Shown: positions 46,177 to 55,686, numbered from the stretch's first letter. The stretch: DNA of 64,000 nucleotides from Corallococcus macrosporus DSM 14697 (GCF_002305895.1 NZ_CP022203.1:1342501-1406500); one strand, 5' to 3'. Made by a program: numbers and translations. The notes: a model not told the origin generated them from the letters alone.

Positions 46177-49038
46177 CTAGAGCATGCCCAGCCGGCGCGC
46201 GTTGGCCGGCTCCACCGCCGCGGCTTCCCAGCGGCGCACGGCCTGCTCGCGCTCGGCCTCGGGGGCATCCGCGTAGTAGCCCAGCGTGTCGTGCAGCGCG
46301 CGGCTCAGCTCCTCGATGGCCGCCAGCCTCACGTCCAGCTCCCGGTGGCGCAGCGCGGCGACGAGCCAGTCCGCGCGGCGGCGGCTGCGGTTCTCCGCCC
46401 ACCAGGCCGACCACGGACGCGGATCCAACCCCAGGGTGGCGCGCGTCACTTCCCGCAGCGCCTCCGCGGCGGCCTGGGCGCACATCTCGTCGTCGCCGCC
46501 GGTGAGGCGGATGAGGCCTTCAATCGCGTCGCGGTCATGCAGCGTGCCCAGGGCCCGCGCGGCCAGCGAGCGGCGCAGCGGGTCGCGGCTGTTCAGCTCG
46601 TGGCGCAGGTCGCGCAGGGCGGCGTCCAGCCGGGGGAGCTGCTTGAGCGCGGCGGCGGCCACGCGCGCGGCGCTGGAGATGTCCGGCTCCAGGTCGAACA
46701 GGCCGCGCAGCACGCCGTCCACCAGCTCCACGTAGGGCAGGTTTCCGGCGGTGAGCAGCGCGAAGTAGCGGGTGTCCGCGTCCTGCGAGTCCAGCAGCGG
46801 CGACACGGCCTGCGCGGCGGGGCGGCCCAGCCGGGACAGCGCGCCGGGGATGGGCCCCAGCTCGTCCGCTTCGGGCAGCTCCACCACCGGCAGCCGGCTC
46901 CAGGCGGTGGGGCCGGGGAAGTGTTGGGCCAGCACGCGGGCGCTGGCCTCGGGCGAGCGCGCCAGCTCCGCCATGGCGTTGGCGCGCTGGGCGGCGTCCG
47001 GACCGGTGAGGCGGCGCAGCAGCGGCGCGAAGTCCGGCGGCGGGCGCTCCTCCTGCGACTGCGCGCGAGGCGGCAGCGCGGCGGCGCGGCCCATGTTGCC
47101 GGTGGCGCCCCGGCCGAAGAAGGGGCTCCAGCCCAGGCCGGCGACCACCGCCGGCGCGGGGGCGGGCGTGGGGGCCACGGGCAGGTCCACGTCGATGGTG
47201 AGCTCCTCGTCGTCCGGCGCGCGCAGCTCCGACACGCGCTGCTTGCGGAAGAGGATGAGCTCCTGGAAGGCCGCCGGCAGGTCCTGGCAGAACAGGATGT
47301 AGTCGGACAGGCGGCGCTGGCTGATGGGCCGCTGGCCGCAGTCACCATAGAGGATGGCCACCAGCCGGCCCTTCACCTCCACCGGGTACAGGAAGACCGT
47401 GCGCGGCGTCTGGCGCCCGAACAGCTCCAGGTAGTGCCGCGTGAGCGCGTCCGGCGGCAGCGGGCCCGCGTAGCTGCCTCGGGTGACGGCCACCGTGCGG
47501 AAGACGCTGCTGGCGTCGAGCGGGATGGACACCTGCGTGAGCTGCTCGCCCGTCATGCCCTCGCCGCGAGCTTCCAGGCCCGTGGCGCCGCCCCGCAGCA
47601 CGGCGAACGCGGCGACGTAGTCGAAGGTCCGGCGGCCGAAGCGCAGCGCGACGTCGATGAGGCGGTCGCGGTCCTTGGTGGCGTCCTTCAGCGCCGCGCG
47701 CGCCTGCGCCAGCGTCCAGTCCGGCACGTCCTGGCTCGCGGGCGGAGGGGCGGGGCGGGTCTCCAGCGTGGCGGGCGCGGCCGGCTTGGGGCGAGGCGGA
47801 GGCGCGCTCTGCGGCGCGGCGCCCGGGTTGGGGAACACGAGGAACGCGGGCTCGCTGCGCGGCTGCGCGGCGGCCGGCTTCGGCGGCGCCACCGGCGTGG
47901 TGAAGTGCAGCGTGGGCGGGGCGGCCGACTGGGCTGGCGCGGGAGGCCACACCTGCGGCGTCCCCGTGGCGCCGGGCTGGGCCGGAGGCCACACCTGGGA
48001 CTGACCTGGCGTCGCGGCCGGTGCGCCCTGCGCCGGCGGGAGCGGCGTGCCGGACTGCGCCGGTGCGCGCGGGGCCGGGGACGAAGCAGGCTGTTGGGCC
48101 GAAGGCGCGGTGGCGGCAGCGGTCGGCTTGGGTGCGGCGGCAGCGGCCGGCTTGGGCTCGGCGGCTCCGGGCGAGGGCGGCGCGGCCTGGGGCGCAGTCG
48201 ACGCGGACGCCGCCGCCCCAGCCGGGTGCAGCACCGGAATCTGCGAGGCCGGCGGGTTGGGGCGCTGCGCGGGACGCGCGGGCGCGTCGGCCTGCGGCAT
48301 GTTCAGGCGCAGCGGCGCCCGGACGAAGGCGGGAGGCCCCGGGGGCGGGAGGTTCTCGGGGGCCTGCGTGAGGGCCTCCGGCGGAGGCGGGGGCGGGCGC
48401 TGCGGCGGGGCCTCGGGACGGGGAGCCGCCGCCTGAGGCGCGGCGCTGACCTCCGCGGGGAGGGGCTCCTGCGCGACGGAGCGGGCCAGCCGCTCCACCA
48501 CGTCCGCGGTGAGGGACTCCTCCTCCAGGGCGGCGGGGGGCGGCGGCGGCGGCGTGGCCGCCTGGGCTTCAGGGTCCAACGCCGCCGACAGCCTGGCGAA
48601 GCGGGGCGCCAGCGGCTGGCGGTAGATGGTGGAGACCCACTCCCGGACGCGCACCTCCGTGGCCACCCAGAGCTCCAGCGGCTTGCCCAGGAGGAAGCCG
48701 ACCTCGTCGAGCTCCTTCTTGGGCACCGGATAGCCGCTGGCCACATGCAGCGTGTTGCCGTCCAGGGACAGCGGGACGACGCACAGGCGCTCGGCGATCT
48801 TCGGCGGGATGAAGGAGGCGACTTCGGGATTCGGCTCGAAGTCCATCAGGTTCACCGGCATGAAGCCGGAGACCTCTCCGAGCAGCGCGAGTACGTCCGC
48901 CTCGCTGGCGATGCCCTGCTCCAACAACACGGAGTCCACCTGCCCGCCCAGGGTCTGGTGCTGACGCAGCACCTCCCCCGCCTTCTCCTGCGTGAGAAGC
49001 ATGCGTGAGACGAGAAGCTGGGCGAGGCGGGCGGGCAT
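46177..49038 (-). CDS. MshEN-domain protein with Pro-rich linker and HEAT repeats
   Basis: 953 residues. Residues ~4-140 are a MshEN (GspE N-terminal) domain (RLAQLLVSRMLLTQEKAGEV, GGQVDSVLLEQGIASEADVL). Residues ~165-430 are a very Pro/Ala-rich linker. Residues ~435-620 look like a GAF-like domain (DRDRLIDVALRFGRRTFDYV, VKGRLVAILYGDCGQRPISQ). Residues ~660-930 have HEAT-like helices (RRSLAARALGTLHDRDAIEG; LRHRELDVRLAAIEELSRAL). There is no ATPase. It is 24 bases upstream of the kinase, so it is likely part of the same signalling operon, perhaps a scaffold. C-di-GMP binding by MshEN is possible. Confidence 0.75.
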   Translation of the reverse strand: MPARLAQLLVSRMLLTQEKAGEVLRQHQTLGGQVDSVLLEQGIASEADVLALLGEVSGFMPVNLMDFEPNPEVASFIPPKIAERLCVVPLSLDGNTLHVASGYPVPKKELDEVGFLLGKPLELWVATEVRVREWVSTIYRQPLAPRFARLSAALDPEAQAATPPPPPPAALEEESLTADVVERLARSVAQEPLPAEVSAAPQAAAPRPEAPPQRPPPPPPEALTQAPENLPPPGPPAFVRAPLRLNMPQADAPARPAQRPNPPASQIPVLHPAGAAASASTAPQAAPPSPGAAEPKPAAAAAPKPTAAATAPSAQQPASSPAPRAPAQSGTPLPPAQGAPAATPGQSQVWPPAQPGATGTPQVWPPAPAQSAAPPTLHFTTPVAPPKPAAAQPRSEPAFLVFPNPGAAPQSAPPPRPKPAAPATLETRPAPPPASQDVPDWTLAQARAALKDATKDRDRLIDVALRFGRRTFDYVAAFAVLRGGATGLEARGEGMTGEQLTQVSIPLDASSVFRTVAVTRGSYAGPLPPDALTRHYLELFGRQTPRTVFLYPVEVKGRLVAILYGDCGQRPISQRRLSDYILFCQDLPAAFQELILFRKQRVSELRAPDDEELTIDVDLPVAPTPAPAPAVVAGLGWSPFFGRGATGNMGRAAALPPRAQSQEERPPPDFAPLLRRLTGPDAAQRANAMAELARSPEASARVLAQHFPGPTAWSRLPVVELPEADELGPIPGALSRLGRPAAQAVSPLLDSQDADTRYFALLTAGNLPYVELVDGVLRGLFDLEPDISSAARVAAAALKQLPRLDAALRDLRHELNSRDPLRRSLAARALGTLHDRDAIEGLIRLTGGDDEMCAQAAAEALREVTRATLGLDPRPWSAWWAENRSRRRADWLVAALRHRELDVRLAAIEELSRALHDTLGYYADAPEAEREQAVRRWEAAAVEPANARRLGML

Positions 49039-49090
49039 GTAGGACGCGGCATCTTACGGCCGCGGCCGCAAGGCACAATGAGCCGGTGGT

Positions 49091-50727
49091 TCAGCTCGGT
49101 TGAACGACGAAGGTGGACGTCAGCTTGTCATGAAGCGTCTGCCCGCGCCGGTCGAAAAGCGCCATCCAGAAACCACCCAGGAAGAAGACGAAGGACAGGC
49201 TGGCCAGCAGGGCGCGGATGATGGCTCGGCCCGGCGCCGGGGCAAGGCCATGTGTGTCCACCAGCCGAAGTCCCAGGGCCAGCCGCCCGAGCGTCCGGCC
49301 GTTCCAGAGGACGGCCGCCACCGCGCAGTAGACGAGCGCGAGAATCAGGACGAGGAAAAACCCGGGAAGGAGGATGGCGTGGAAGGCGTGGAGCCAGGCC
49401 ACGAAGGCGTCCATCCCCTGCAGCCCCGCATCCGGCGACTTCAGCCCCGTCACGGACGAGGCCAGGGTGATGTAGAGCGCCGCCACCCCGGCGATGGCCG
49501 CCGTGTCGATGGTGAAGGAGAGCAGCCGACGCCACAGGGAGGCCGGGCGGGCGCGCACCTCCGTGTCACCCGAAGCGGACCTGGCCTGGGCCTTGTGGGG
49601 AGGCGTCTTGATGGCCTCGGCGCGTGCCACGCCCACGGAGACTCCGGGGAGGAGCGGCTCCAGGTGCGGCAGACCGGAGGGGGCGGCCGGGGACTGCGCC
49701 GGGGGGAGCCCGTCCGCGGTCTCCACGCGAGGAAGTCCGGCCGGGGCGGTCGCGGGAGGCGCCGCGTGCTCCGGGCGGGGAAGTCCTCCGGACGGGGCCG
49801 CCTGCTCCATGCGGGGCAGCCCGACGGGCGCAATCGCCGGAGCGGCCAACTGGGCGGGAGCCTCCGGGCGCGGCGCGGGCGCCACGGGCGGCGTGCCATA
49901 GGCCGGCGTCATGGGAGAGCCAGTCGCCGGGTGGGGCTGCGCGGCCCGGGGCGCAGGCTGCTGCTGGACCGCGGCGGGAGGCGCTGCGGCTCCAGGCTGC
50001 TGGGGCGCGGCGCCCGACTGGGCGGCCCGAGGCGTGGCCTGCTGAGGCGCGGCGGCGGCACCCGGCTGAGGCGCGGCGCCCGGGTGGGCGGCGGCGCCTG
50101 GCTGGGCGACGCGAGGTGTGGCCTGCTGAGGCGCGCCGCCCGGCTGGGCGGCGTGGGGAGTCGCGGCTCCAGGCTGCTGGGGCGCGGTGCCCGGCTGGGC
50201 GGCCCGAGGCGCGGCCTGCTGGGGCGCGGCGGCGCTCGGGTGGGCGGCGGATGCGCCGGGCTGTGCAAACCAAGGTGTGGCCTGCTGAGGCCCGGCGCCC
50301 GGATGGGCGGCCCGAGGCGCGGCCTGCTGGGGCATGGCGGCGGCCCCCGGCTGTGCGGGGCGAGGCGCGGGCTGCTGAGGCGCGGCGGCCCCCGGCGGGG
50401 CGGCGCGGAGGGCGGTGGCCCCCGTCTGCTGCGGGGGCGCGGCGTCGCGGCGGGCTGCGCGGCGCGAGGCGTGGCGGGGCCCGGCAGGGGCGTGGACAGC
50501 GGGGCGACGGAAGGCGGCGGCGGTGGCGCGTGCTGCGCCAGGTCGGCGAAGGCGGGCGCGCCTGGCAGCGTCGACAGCTCCTCGGCGCGCTGCTCCGCGC
50601 GGCGGTCGATGCGGATGTCCCGATCGAGGAGGCTGGGCACTCCGGGTGAGCGGACAGTGACGGTGTCGCAGGCCGCGCACTCACCCACGGGTGGAAGCAG
50701 GGCACCGCACTTCAAGCACTTGGACAA
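49091..50727 (-). CDS. Zinc-ribbon/RDD membrane protein, frame broken at a C-run
   Basis: The start is TTG 50727 after GGGAGGAG (spacing 5). The N-terminus has two CxxC pairs (KCLKCGALL, ECAACD), a zinc ribbon. A long Ala/Pro/Gln linker follows. In the original frame it degenerates to Arg/Pro-rich sequence; one extra C at the C5 run (50433-50437) restores a Gln/Ala/Pro linker (PQQTGATALRAAP). The last ~150 residues are an RDD domain with three hydrophobic helices (SLWRRLLSFTIDTAAIAGVA; WNGRTLGRLALGLRLVD; LASLSFVFFLGGFWMALFD). The corrected length is about 545 residues. RDD domains are membrane modules of uncertain function. The break lies in low-complexity sequence. Confidence 0.7.
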
Positions 50728-50893
50728 CGGACTCCTCCCGGCTGGACGACTGCTACATGAAAAGACAGCCATGAGCCGGGGGCAAGAAAAGTGGCGAGCC
50801 CCCGAGGTCCCTCGCTCGAAGGACCGTCAGGGGCTCATCACCGTGTGTCATGCGCGTGTCCCTGGGGGACCTCGCGTGGAGAGTCCTTCACTC

Positions 50894-51160
50894 TCAGGCA
50901 TGGGCCCGTCGCCGTCCGGCTGCGCCCACCAGCAGGAGCACGACGATTGCGCCAATCACCGACATGATGATGCCTGAAGGCCTCAGGTCGAAGAGCCGGC
51001 CATCCCGCTGGAACAGCGAACCGACGAGGCCGCCCACGAGCGAGCCGACCATGCCGAGCAAGGTCGTTGCGATCAGCCCCATGCTCTGCTTCCCGGGGAG
51101 GATGGCGCGGGCGATGAGACCCGCGATGAGGCCGATGACGATGAATGCGATGATCCCCAT
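50894..51160 (-). CDS. GlsB/YeaQ/YmgE-family membrane protein
   Basis: 88 residues, two to three hydrophobic helices with Gly-rich packing (AFIVIGLIAGLIARAILPGK, ATTLLGMVGSLVGGLVGSLF, IIMSVIGAIVVLLLVGA). LARAILPGKQSMG is the family signature. Members are stress-response-associated small membrane proteins anchoring other proteins; function poorly known. CACAGGAGAG precedes the ATG, and a small hairpin lies in the leader. Confidence 0.93.
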   Translation of the reverse strand: MGIIAFIVIGLIAGLIARAILPGKQSMGLIATTLLGMVGSLVGGLVGSLFQRDGRLFDLRPSGIIMSVIGAIVVLLLVGAAGRRRAHA

Positions 51161-51180
51161 GAGTGTCTCTCCTGTGTTGA

Positions 51181-51197
51181 GGGACCCCCGAGGTCCC
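51181..51197 (-). promoter_or_regulatory. Hairpin in the glsB leader
   Basis: GGGACC (51181-51186) pairs with GGTCCC (51192-51197) around CCCGA, about 20 bases upstream of the glsB ATG. The CCCCCGAGGTCCC core recurs near 50800 downstream of the same gene. Confidence 0.35.
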
Positions 51198-51269
51198 CTA
51201 CGGCAGAAACGTAGGAATCATCTTCGGACAGTGTGAACCGCCCGCCGCGTGCGGTTGGTTGCCCTCCTG

Positions 51270-52004
51270 CTACCCGAGTTCGCCATCCAGGTGCATCATC
51301 ACCGCCAGCGCCGCGAGCGCGGCCGTCTCCGTGCGAAGGATGCGCTTGCCCAGGGTGACTGGCCGCGCCCCCAGGGCCTTCAAGGCATCCACTTCTTCAC
51401 GCGCAAGCCCCCCTTCGGGGCCAATCACCAGCGCCACCGCGGTGCCAGCGCCCGCCGCCCGGAACGCCTCGCCCATTGGGACGGCGGACTCTTCCTCATC
51501 GAGCACCAGCAGGACGGTGCCGGCGGGCAGCGAGCGGGCCGCATCCACCAGCGGTGCGGGCGTGGCCACGCGTGGCACGTCGTTCCGGCGGCACTGGCGC
51601 GCCGCCTCCTCGACAATCTTCGTCCACCGGGTGGTGCGCTCCTCCGCGCGCCTGGGCTCGAGCTTCACCACGCTCCGCGCCGTGGCCACGGGATGGAAGG
51701 CGGTGGCGCCCAGCTCGGTGCCCTTCTGGAGCACCAGCTCCAGCTTGTCCCCCTTGGGGAGCCCCTGGAGGATGCTGACCTCGCGGCGCGGCGGCGCCAC
51801 GCGCGCGGTGCCCAGCGTCAGGCGCACCGACTCCGGGGCGACGTGGGCCACCCGGGCCTCGAAGGCGCGGCCCTGGCCGTCGAAGACCTCCAGCGCGTCG
51901 CCTTCCTCCAGGCGGAGGACATGCAACAGGTAGTGGCGGCGCTCGCCGGTCAGCTCCACTTCGGCGGGCGCGGGCTCGGGCAACGGGGCGAAGAGGCGGA
52001 CCAA
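51270..52004 (-). CDS. rsmE: 16S rRNA (uracil-1498-N3)-methyltransferase
   Basis: 244 residues from TTG 52004 (AGTGGAGAA upstream), which fits the family length of about 240; the frame is open to 52196. VRLFAPLP at the N-terminus and a PUA-like part (HYLLHVLRLEEGDALEVFDG) are followed by the SPOUT knot domain: VLQKGTELGATAFHPV, VIGPEGGLAREE and the final LGKRILRTETAALAAL. RsmE methylates U1498 in 16S rRNA. Confidence 0.93.
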   Translation of the reverse strand: MVRLFAPLPEPAPAEVELTGERRHYLLHVLRLEEGDALEVFDGQGRAFEARVAHVAPESVRLTLGTARVAPPRREVSILQGLPKGDKLELVLQKGTELGATAFHPVATARSVVKLEPRRAEERTTRWTKIVEEAARQCRRNDVPRVATPAPLVDAARSLPAGTVLLVLDEEESAVPMGEAFRAAGAGTAVALVIGPEGGLAREEVDALKALGARPVTLGKRILRTETAALAALAVMMHLDGELG

Positions 52005-52161
52005 GGCGTTCTCCACTGCGAGGGGGCGGACCCACGTGTTGACGGGAATGCACTGTGGCCCGGCGTCCTGGCTCGCGCAAAAGATGCGCTGACCGCGGAA
52101 GCCGAGGGTGCTCGCTGTCCGTGGGGGAGTTGAGGCACGATAGCGGGCAGTGCCCGTCATC

Positions 52162-53451
52162 ATGCGCCGCAGCGACAAAGCCACATCACACTCCAACGAA
52201 GAGGTGGTGCTGGCAACCAGCTCGCTTCAGGGCGAGCGCCGCGTGGCCATCGTCCGCGTCGTGGTGGTGTTGCTGATGGCGCTCAGCCAGGTCGTCATCG
52301 CCGGGTTCGGCGGGGAGACCTACTCGGCGCCGGTGGATGGCGTGCGCCTGCAGGTGATGGGCGCCTACGTGGTGTTCTCCGTCGTCGCCATCGTCGTGCT
52401 GCTGCTCCAGAAGCCGCACCCCGACCGGGCCCGGTGGCTGCCCGTGCCCACGACGCTGGCGGACACCAGCTTCTTCTCCTTCATGGCGTGGCACACCTGG
52501 CGCATCTCCGGCGTCTTCGATGCCGGCATGCTGTGCGCCAGCCTGGGCATGGTGCTGGCCTTCTCCGTGGTGCGCTACTCGTGGTGGCACGTGCTGCTGT
52601 CCACCGTGCTGTCCGGCGGCGGCTACGCGCTGCTCGCGTGGCTGACGGGCCACGGCTCGGTGGCGCGCACCAGCTTCGTGCTCATCTGCTACGCCGCCCT
52701 GGGCGCGCTCATCGCGCTGACGAACTCCGACGTGGGCGGCATGTTCCTCAACCTGCGGCGCCGGGACGGCCTGTCCCGCTTCCTGCCCCGGCAGGTGGTG
52801 GAGCGGGTGATGCAGTTGGGGGACGACTCCCTCCAGCCGGTGCAGCGCGACGTCACCATCCTCTTCAGCGACATCCGCGACTTCACCGCCCTGAGCGAGA
52901 CGCTGGACCCGGGCCAGGTGCTGGAGCTGCTGGACGACTACTTCGGGCACATGGCCCACATCGTCATGGCGCGCCATGGCATCGTGAACAAGTTCCTGGG
53001 GGACGGGATGCTCGCGTGCTGGGGCGTGCCGGACGCGCGCGAGGACCACGCGGAGCTGGCCATGCGCGCGGCGCTCGACATGCGCGCCAGGCTGGAGGAC
53101 ATCAACGCCCAGCGCATCCTGCGCGGGCAGCCCGCGCTGCGCATCGGGATTGGCCTGCACACCGGCATGGTGGCGGCGGGCATGCTCGGCGGCGCCGAGC
53201 AGCATGAGTACACCGTCATCGGTGACGCGGTGAACCTGGCCTCCCGCGTGGAAGGCCTCACCAAGTCCCACGGCGTGGACATCCTGGTGAGCGAGCGGAC
53301 CTGGCAGATGGCCGGCGAGCACTTCGTGGGCGAGCGCCTGGGCGAGGCGCACGTGAAGGGCCGGCGCGAGGCCGTGGTCGTCTACTCCCTGCAGGGCCCG
53401 CGCTCCGGCGAGGACGCGCCGCCCGTGCTCCGGGCCGCGGCCGGCACGTAG
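52162..53451 (+). CDS. Membrane adenylate/guanylate cyclase
   Basis: 429 residues from ATG 52162 (GTG 52150 is possible). Five or six N-terminal helices (VVVVLLMALSQVVIAGF, GAYVVFSVVAIVVLLL, WWHVLLSTVLSGGGYALL) precede a class III cyclase domain from ~residue 220. The two metal Asp are in LFSDIRDFTAL and KFLGDGMLACWG, and transition-state Asn/Arg in NLASRVEGL. Adenylate specificity is favoured by the Lys in VNKFLGD and Asp in VIGDAVNL. Such CyaA/CyaB-type receptors act in osmotic and developmental signalling in Myxococcus/Stigmatella; this one's signal is unknown. Confidence 0.93.
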   Translation: MRRSDKATSHSNEEVVLATSSLQGERRVAIVRVVVVLLMALSQVVIAGFGGETYSAPVDGVRLQVMGAYVVFSVVAIVVLLLQKPHPDRARWLPVPTTLADTSFFSFMAWHTWRISGVFDAGMLCASLGMVLAFSVVRYSWWHVLLSTVLSGGGYALLAWLTGHGSVARTSFVLICYAALGALIALTNSDVGGMFLNLRRRDGLSRFLPRQVVERVMQLGDDSLQPVQRDVTILFSDIRDFTALSETLDPGQVLELLDDYFGHMAHIVMARHGIVNKFLGDGMLACWGVPDAREDHAELAMRAALDMRARLEDINAQRILRGQPALRIGIGLHTGMVAAGMLGGAEQHEYTVIGDAVNLASRVEGLTKSHGVDILVSERTWQMAGEHFVGERLGEAHVKGRREAVVVYSLQGPRSGEDAPPVLRAAAGT

Positions 53452-53501
53452 CGCCCGTCCGCCGCGGCCTTCCAAGGCAGGCGCGCGGGCGGAGCAGGAC
53501 G

Positions 53502-54017
53502 TCAGGCCGGGAGCGAGGCGCCGCCGCCCGCCTCCACCCGGGCCCGCAGCGTCCGCTTCATGCCCAGGGAGAACAAGGCCACGGTGAGCAGGTAGACGGG
53601 CTCGATGAAGAAGAGCAGGGGCCCGCCCAGGGACAGGCCGTGGGTCTTCTTCTCGAAGACGACGTGCGCGCCGACGACGAGCGCGAAGCGCACGGCCATG
53701 ACGGCCACGGCCACCGCGACGGCGGTGCTCGCGGGGAGGCGGGCGACCACGGCCTCCGCGGCGAGCAGCGTGGGCACCAGGGGCAGCGTCATCAACAGGC
53801 CCGCTGTCCACTCCAGGGAGACGGCGTACAGCGCCACGGCCAGCAGCAGCACATGGGCCGCCGTGAGCCCCACGGGGCCCACCGGCAGCCGGACGAGCCC
53901 GAGCGGGACGAGCAACGCGAAGATGAAGAGGTAGGCCCCCACGAAGTGCGCGGCGCGGCTGACGCCGTTCTCATGCAGGGGCAACCAGACGCGCAGTTTG
54001 TCGGCGAAGCTCGTCAT
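53502..54017 (-). CDS. Possible Mpo1-like membrane protein, divergent copy
   Basis: 171 residues. Four to five helices, with a histidine near the start (HENGVSRAAHFVGAYLF) and EKKTHGLSLGGPLLFFIEPV in the C-terminal half, which resembles the EKKxP-type motif of Mpo1/DUF962 proteins. It lies 9 bases after the next gene, a clearer Mpo1-like protein, on the same strand, suggesting duplication and divergence. Function unknown. Confidence 0.6.
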   Translation of the reverse strand: MTSFADKLRVWLPLHENGVSRAAHFVGAYLFIFALLVPLGLVRLPVGPVGLTAAHVLLLAVALYAVSLEWTAGLLMTLPLVPTLLAAEAVVARLPASTAVAVAVAVMAVRFALVVGAHVVFEKKTHGLSLGGPLLFFIEPVYLLTVALFSLGMKRTLRARVEAGGGASLPA

Positions 54018-54026
54018 GACGGGGGA

Positions 54027-54518
54027 CTACGCGCGCACCGGCGCGGCGGCGGTGGCCTGCTGGGGCTTGAGGACGTAGTCGCCCAGGAGCACCGCGACGA
54101 AGAAGAGCGGGCCCACCAGCGCGTGCACCAGGTTGGTGAGGAAGGAGGGCGACTTCTTCTCCCAGACGCTGTGCCCGGCGAGCTGCACCAGCCACGCGAA
54201 GGCGGCCACGGCCACCACGCTCCACGTGGGCATCAGCCGGCCCACCGGGAAGCACGCGACCATGAAGAGCACCACGATGAGGCCCAGCTTCACGTCGGCC
54301 CGCAGGTACCAGACAGCGGCCAGCGCCAACGTCACCATGCCCAGCGTCAGCGAGCCGCCCGGAATCGCGGGCACCGCCACCAGGTGCACCCAGTCCAGCA
54401 TGGCCACGATGTGCAGCACGATGAGCGGGATGGCGATTTTGTGCGTCAGCCGGTTCGTCGGGTGCTGATGCGAGGCGTAGTACTCGTCGAAGAGGGCGAC
54501 CACCTGGGACTTGAGCAT
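54027..54518 (-). CDS. Mpo1/DUF962-family membrane protein
   Basis: 163 residues. FDEYYASHQHPTNRLTHKIA and GHSVWEKKSPSFLTNLVHAL, followed by VGPLFFVAVLL, match the DUF962/YGL010w group with four helices and a His-rich pair of metal motifs. The yeast Mpo1 alpha-oxidises phytosphingosine-derived fatty acids using Fe2+. Given myxobacterial sphingolipids, a lipid oxygenase role is conceivable. GGAGG precedes the ATG. Confidence 0.82.
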   Translation of the reverse strand: MLKSQVVALFDEYYASHQHPTNRLTHKIAIPLIVLHIVAMLDWVHLVAVPAIPGGSLTLGMVTLALAAVWYLRADVKLGLIVVLFMVACFPVGRLMPTWSVVAVAAFAWLVQLAGHSVWEKKSPSFLTNLVHALVGPLFFVAVLLGDYVLKPQQATAAAPVRA

Positions 54519-54639
54519 GCGTCCTCCGGAAGCGAAGGGGTGTGGATGCTCCGTAGCGTAGGGGAAGTGGCGCCGGGTTTCCTGGCCGCGGACGCCAATC
54601 TCCTGGCCGGGGACGCCAGCGTGGCGGCGGGGGCCGGGC

Positions 54640-55686
54640 TCAGGTCGGCTCGGTTCGCTCGCGCCAGACGCGGGGCGTCATGCCCGTCCACCGCTTGAAG
54701 GCGCGGTCGAAGGTGCTCAGCTCCGAGTAGCCCAGGAGGAAGGCCACCTCGCTGACCCCCAGGTGCGCGTCCCTCAGGTAGTCGAAGGCCAGCTCACGGC
54801 GCACCGCGTCGACCTCGTCCTGGAAGGACGTCGCGTGCTCGGCCAGGCGGCGCTGGAGGGTGCGGGGGCTGACGTGCAGCGGCTTCGCCACGTCCGCCAT
54901 CTGCGGCGCGCCTTCCCTCAGGGCGGCGCGGAGGGCGTCGCGGACCTGTTGGAGGAAGGGCGGCGTTGGGGGCGCGGCGGGTGGCTCGGCGGCGGGCGTG
55001 CCGGCGGCGCGCTCCAGGACGGAGAGCAGCACGGGGTCCGCCCCCACCACGCGCAGCGCCAGCGTGGCCGCGTCCAGCGTCAGCGCGTTGCGGCCCGCGT
55101 CGAAGGTCGGGGTGACGCCGAAGTGTTCCTCCAGCGGGCGGAGGTCCGCGGGGGCGGGGTGCGCGAAGGAGACGCGGCGCGGATTCCACGGGTGCTCGGT
55201 GAGCTGGCGCCCGACATGGACGAAGAGGGCCAGGCCGAACTCGCTGGCGTGCCGGCCATAGGCCAGGGGCTCGCCGGGGATGCCGTAGACGAAGGTGCCG
55301 CTGCCGTCCGGCGCGTCCTGGAAGGAGGCGCGCCAGGCGGGCTCCAGCAGCGCCATGTACCGGGCCAGCGCGCGGAAGGTGTCCCGGACGGTGGGGGAGG
55401 CCCGCGCGATGTACTCCACCAGTCCGTAATTCCCACGGGGGACGCGCTGCGCCACGTGCAGGCCAAGGAAGGCGTCTCCGGACAGCGCCTCGGCCGCGTC
55501 GAGGAAGGCGTGCAGGGTGGGCAACGCGAGCGTGACTTCCGGCAGCGCGCCCACGTTGCCCGGCAGCCCGAAGCGCTCCACCAGCCCGGACGGGTCATGC
55601 CCCGCGGCGCGCAGGTAGGCGAGCAGTGGCCCCACGAGCTGGGAGCGGACGTCGGTTGGTGGCCGGGAAGGGGGCGGCGTCTCCAC
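54640..55686 (-). CDS. AraC-family transcriptional regulator
   Basis: 348 residues. The N-terminal ~200 residues are an arabinose-binding-like domain of the OruR/ArgR-type (QLVGPLLAYLRAAGHDPSGL, GDAFLGLHVAQRVPRGNYGL, YGRHASEFGLALFVHVGRQL), and the last ~90 an AraC double HTH: SPRTLQRRLAEHATSFQDEV and VSEVAFLLGYSELSTFDRAF followed by KRWTGMTPRVWR. The effector is unknown. Divergent from the DUF457 gene (86-base gap). Confidence 0.93.
   Translation of the reverse strand: METPPPSRPPTDVRSQLVGPLLAYLRAAGHDPSGLVERFGLPGNVGALPEVTLALPTLHAFLDAAEALSGDAFLGLHVAQRVPRGNYGLVEYIARASPTVRDTFRALARYMALLEPAWRASFQDAPDGSGTFVYGIPGEPLAYGRHASEFGLALFVHVGRQLTEHPWNPRRVSFAHPAPADLRPLEEHFGVTPTFDAGRNALTLDAATLALRVVGADPVLLSVLERAAGTPAAEPPAAPPTPPFLQQVRDALRAALREGAPQMADVAKPLHVSPRTLQRRLAEHATSFQDEVDAVRRELAFDYLRDAHLGVSEVAFLLGYSELSTFDRAFKRWTGMTPRVWRERTEPT

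Noticed and set aside
43217-46483. 1088-residue minus-strand frame running past the NtrC start
   Set aside because: The part beyond GTG 44623 is out-of-frame kinase sequence; only the last 468 residues are real.
45187-49008. 1273-residue plus-strand reading frame
   Set aside because: It lies opposite the kinase and MshEN genes, is mostly His/Arg/Gln-rich and lacks any domain; a GC-bias shadow.
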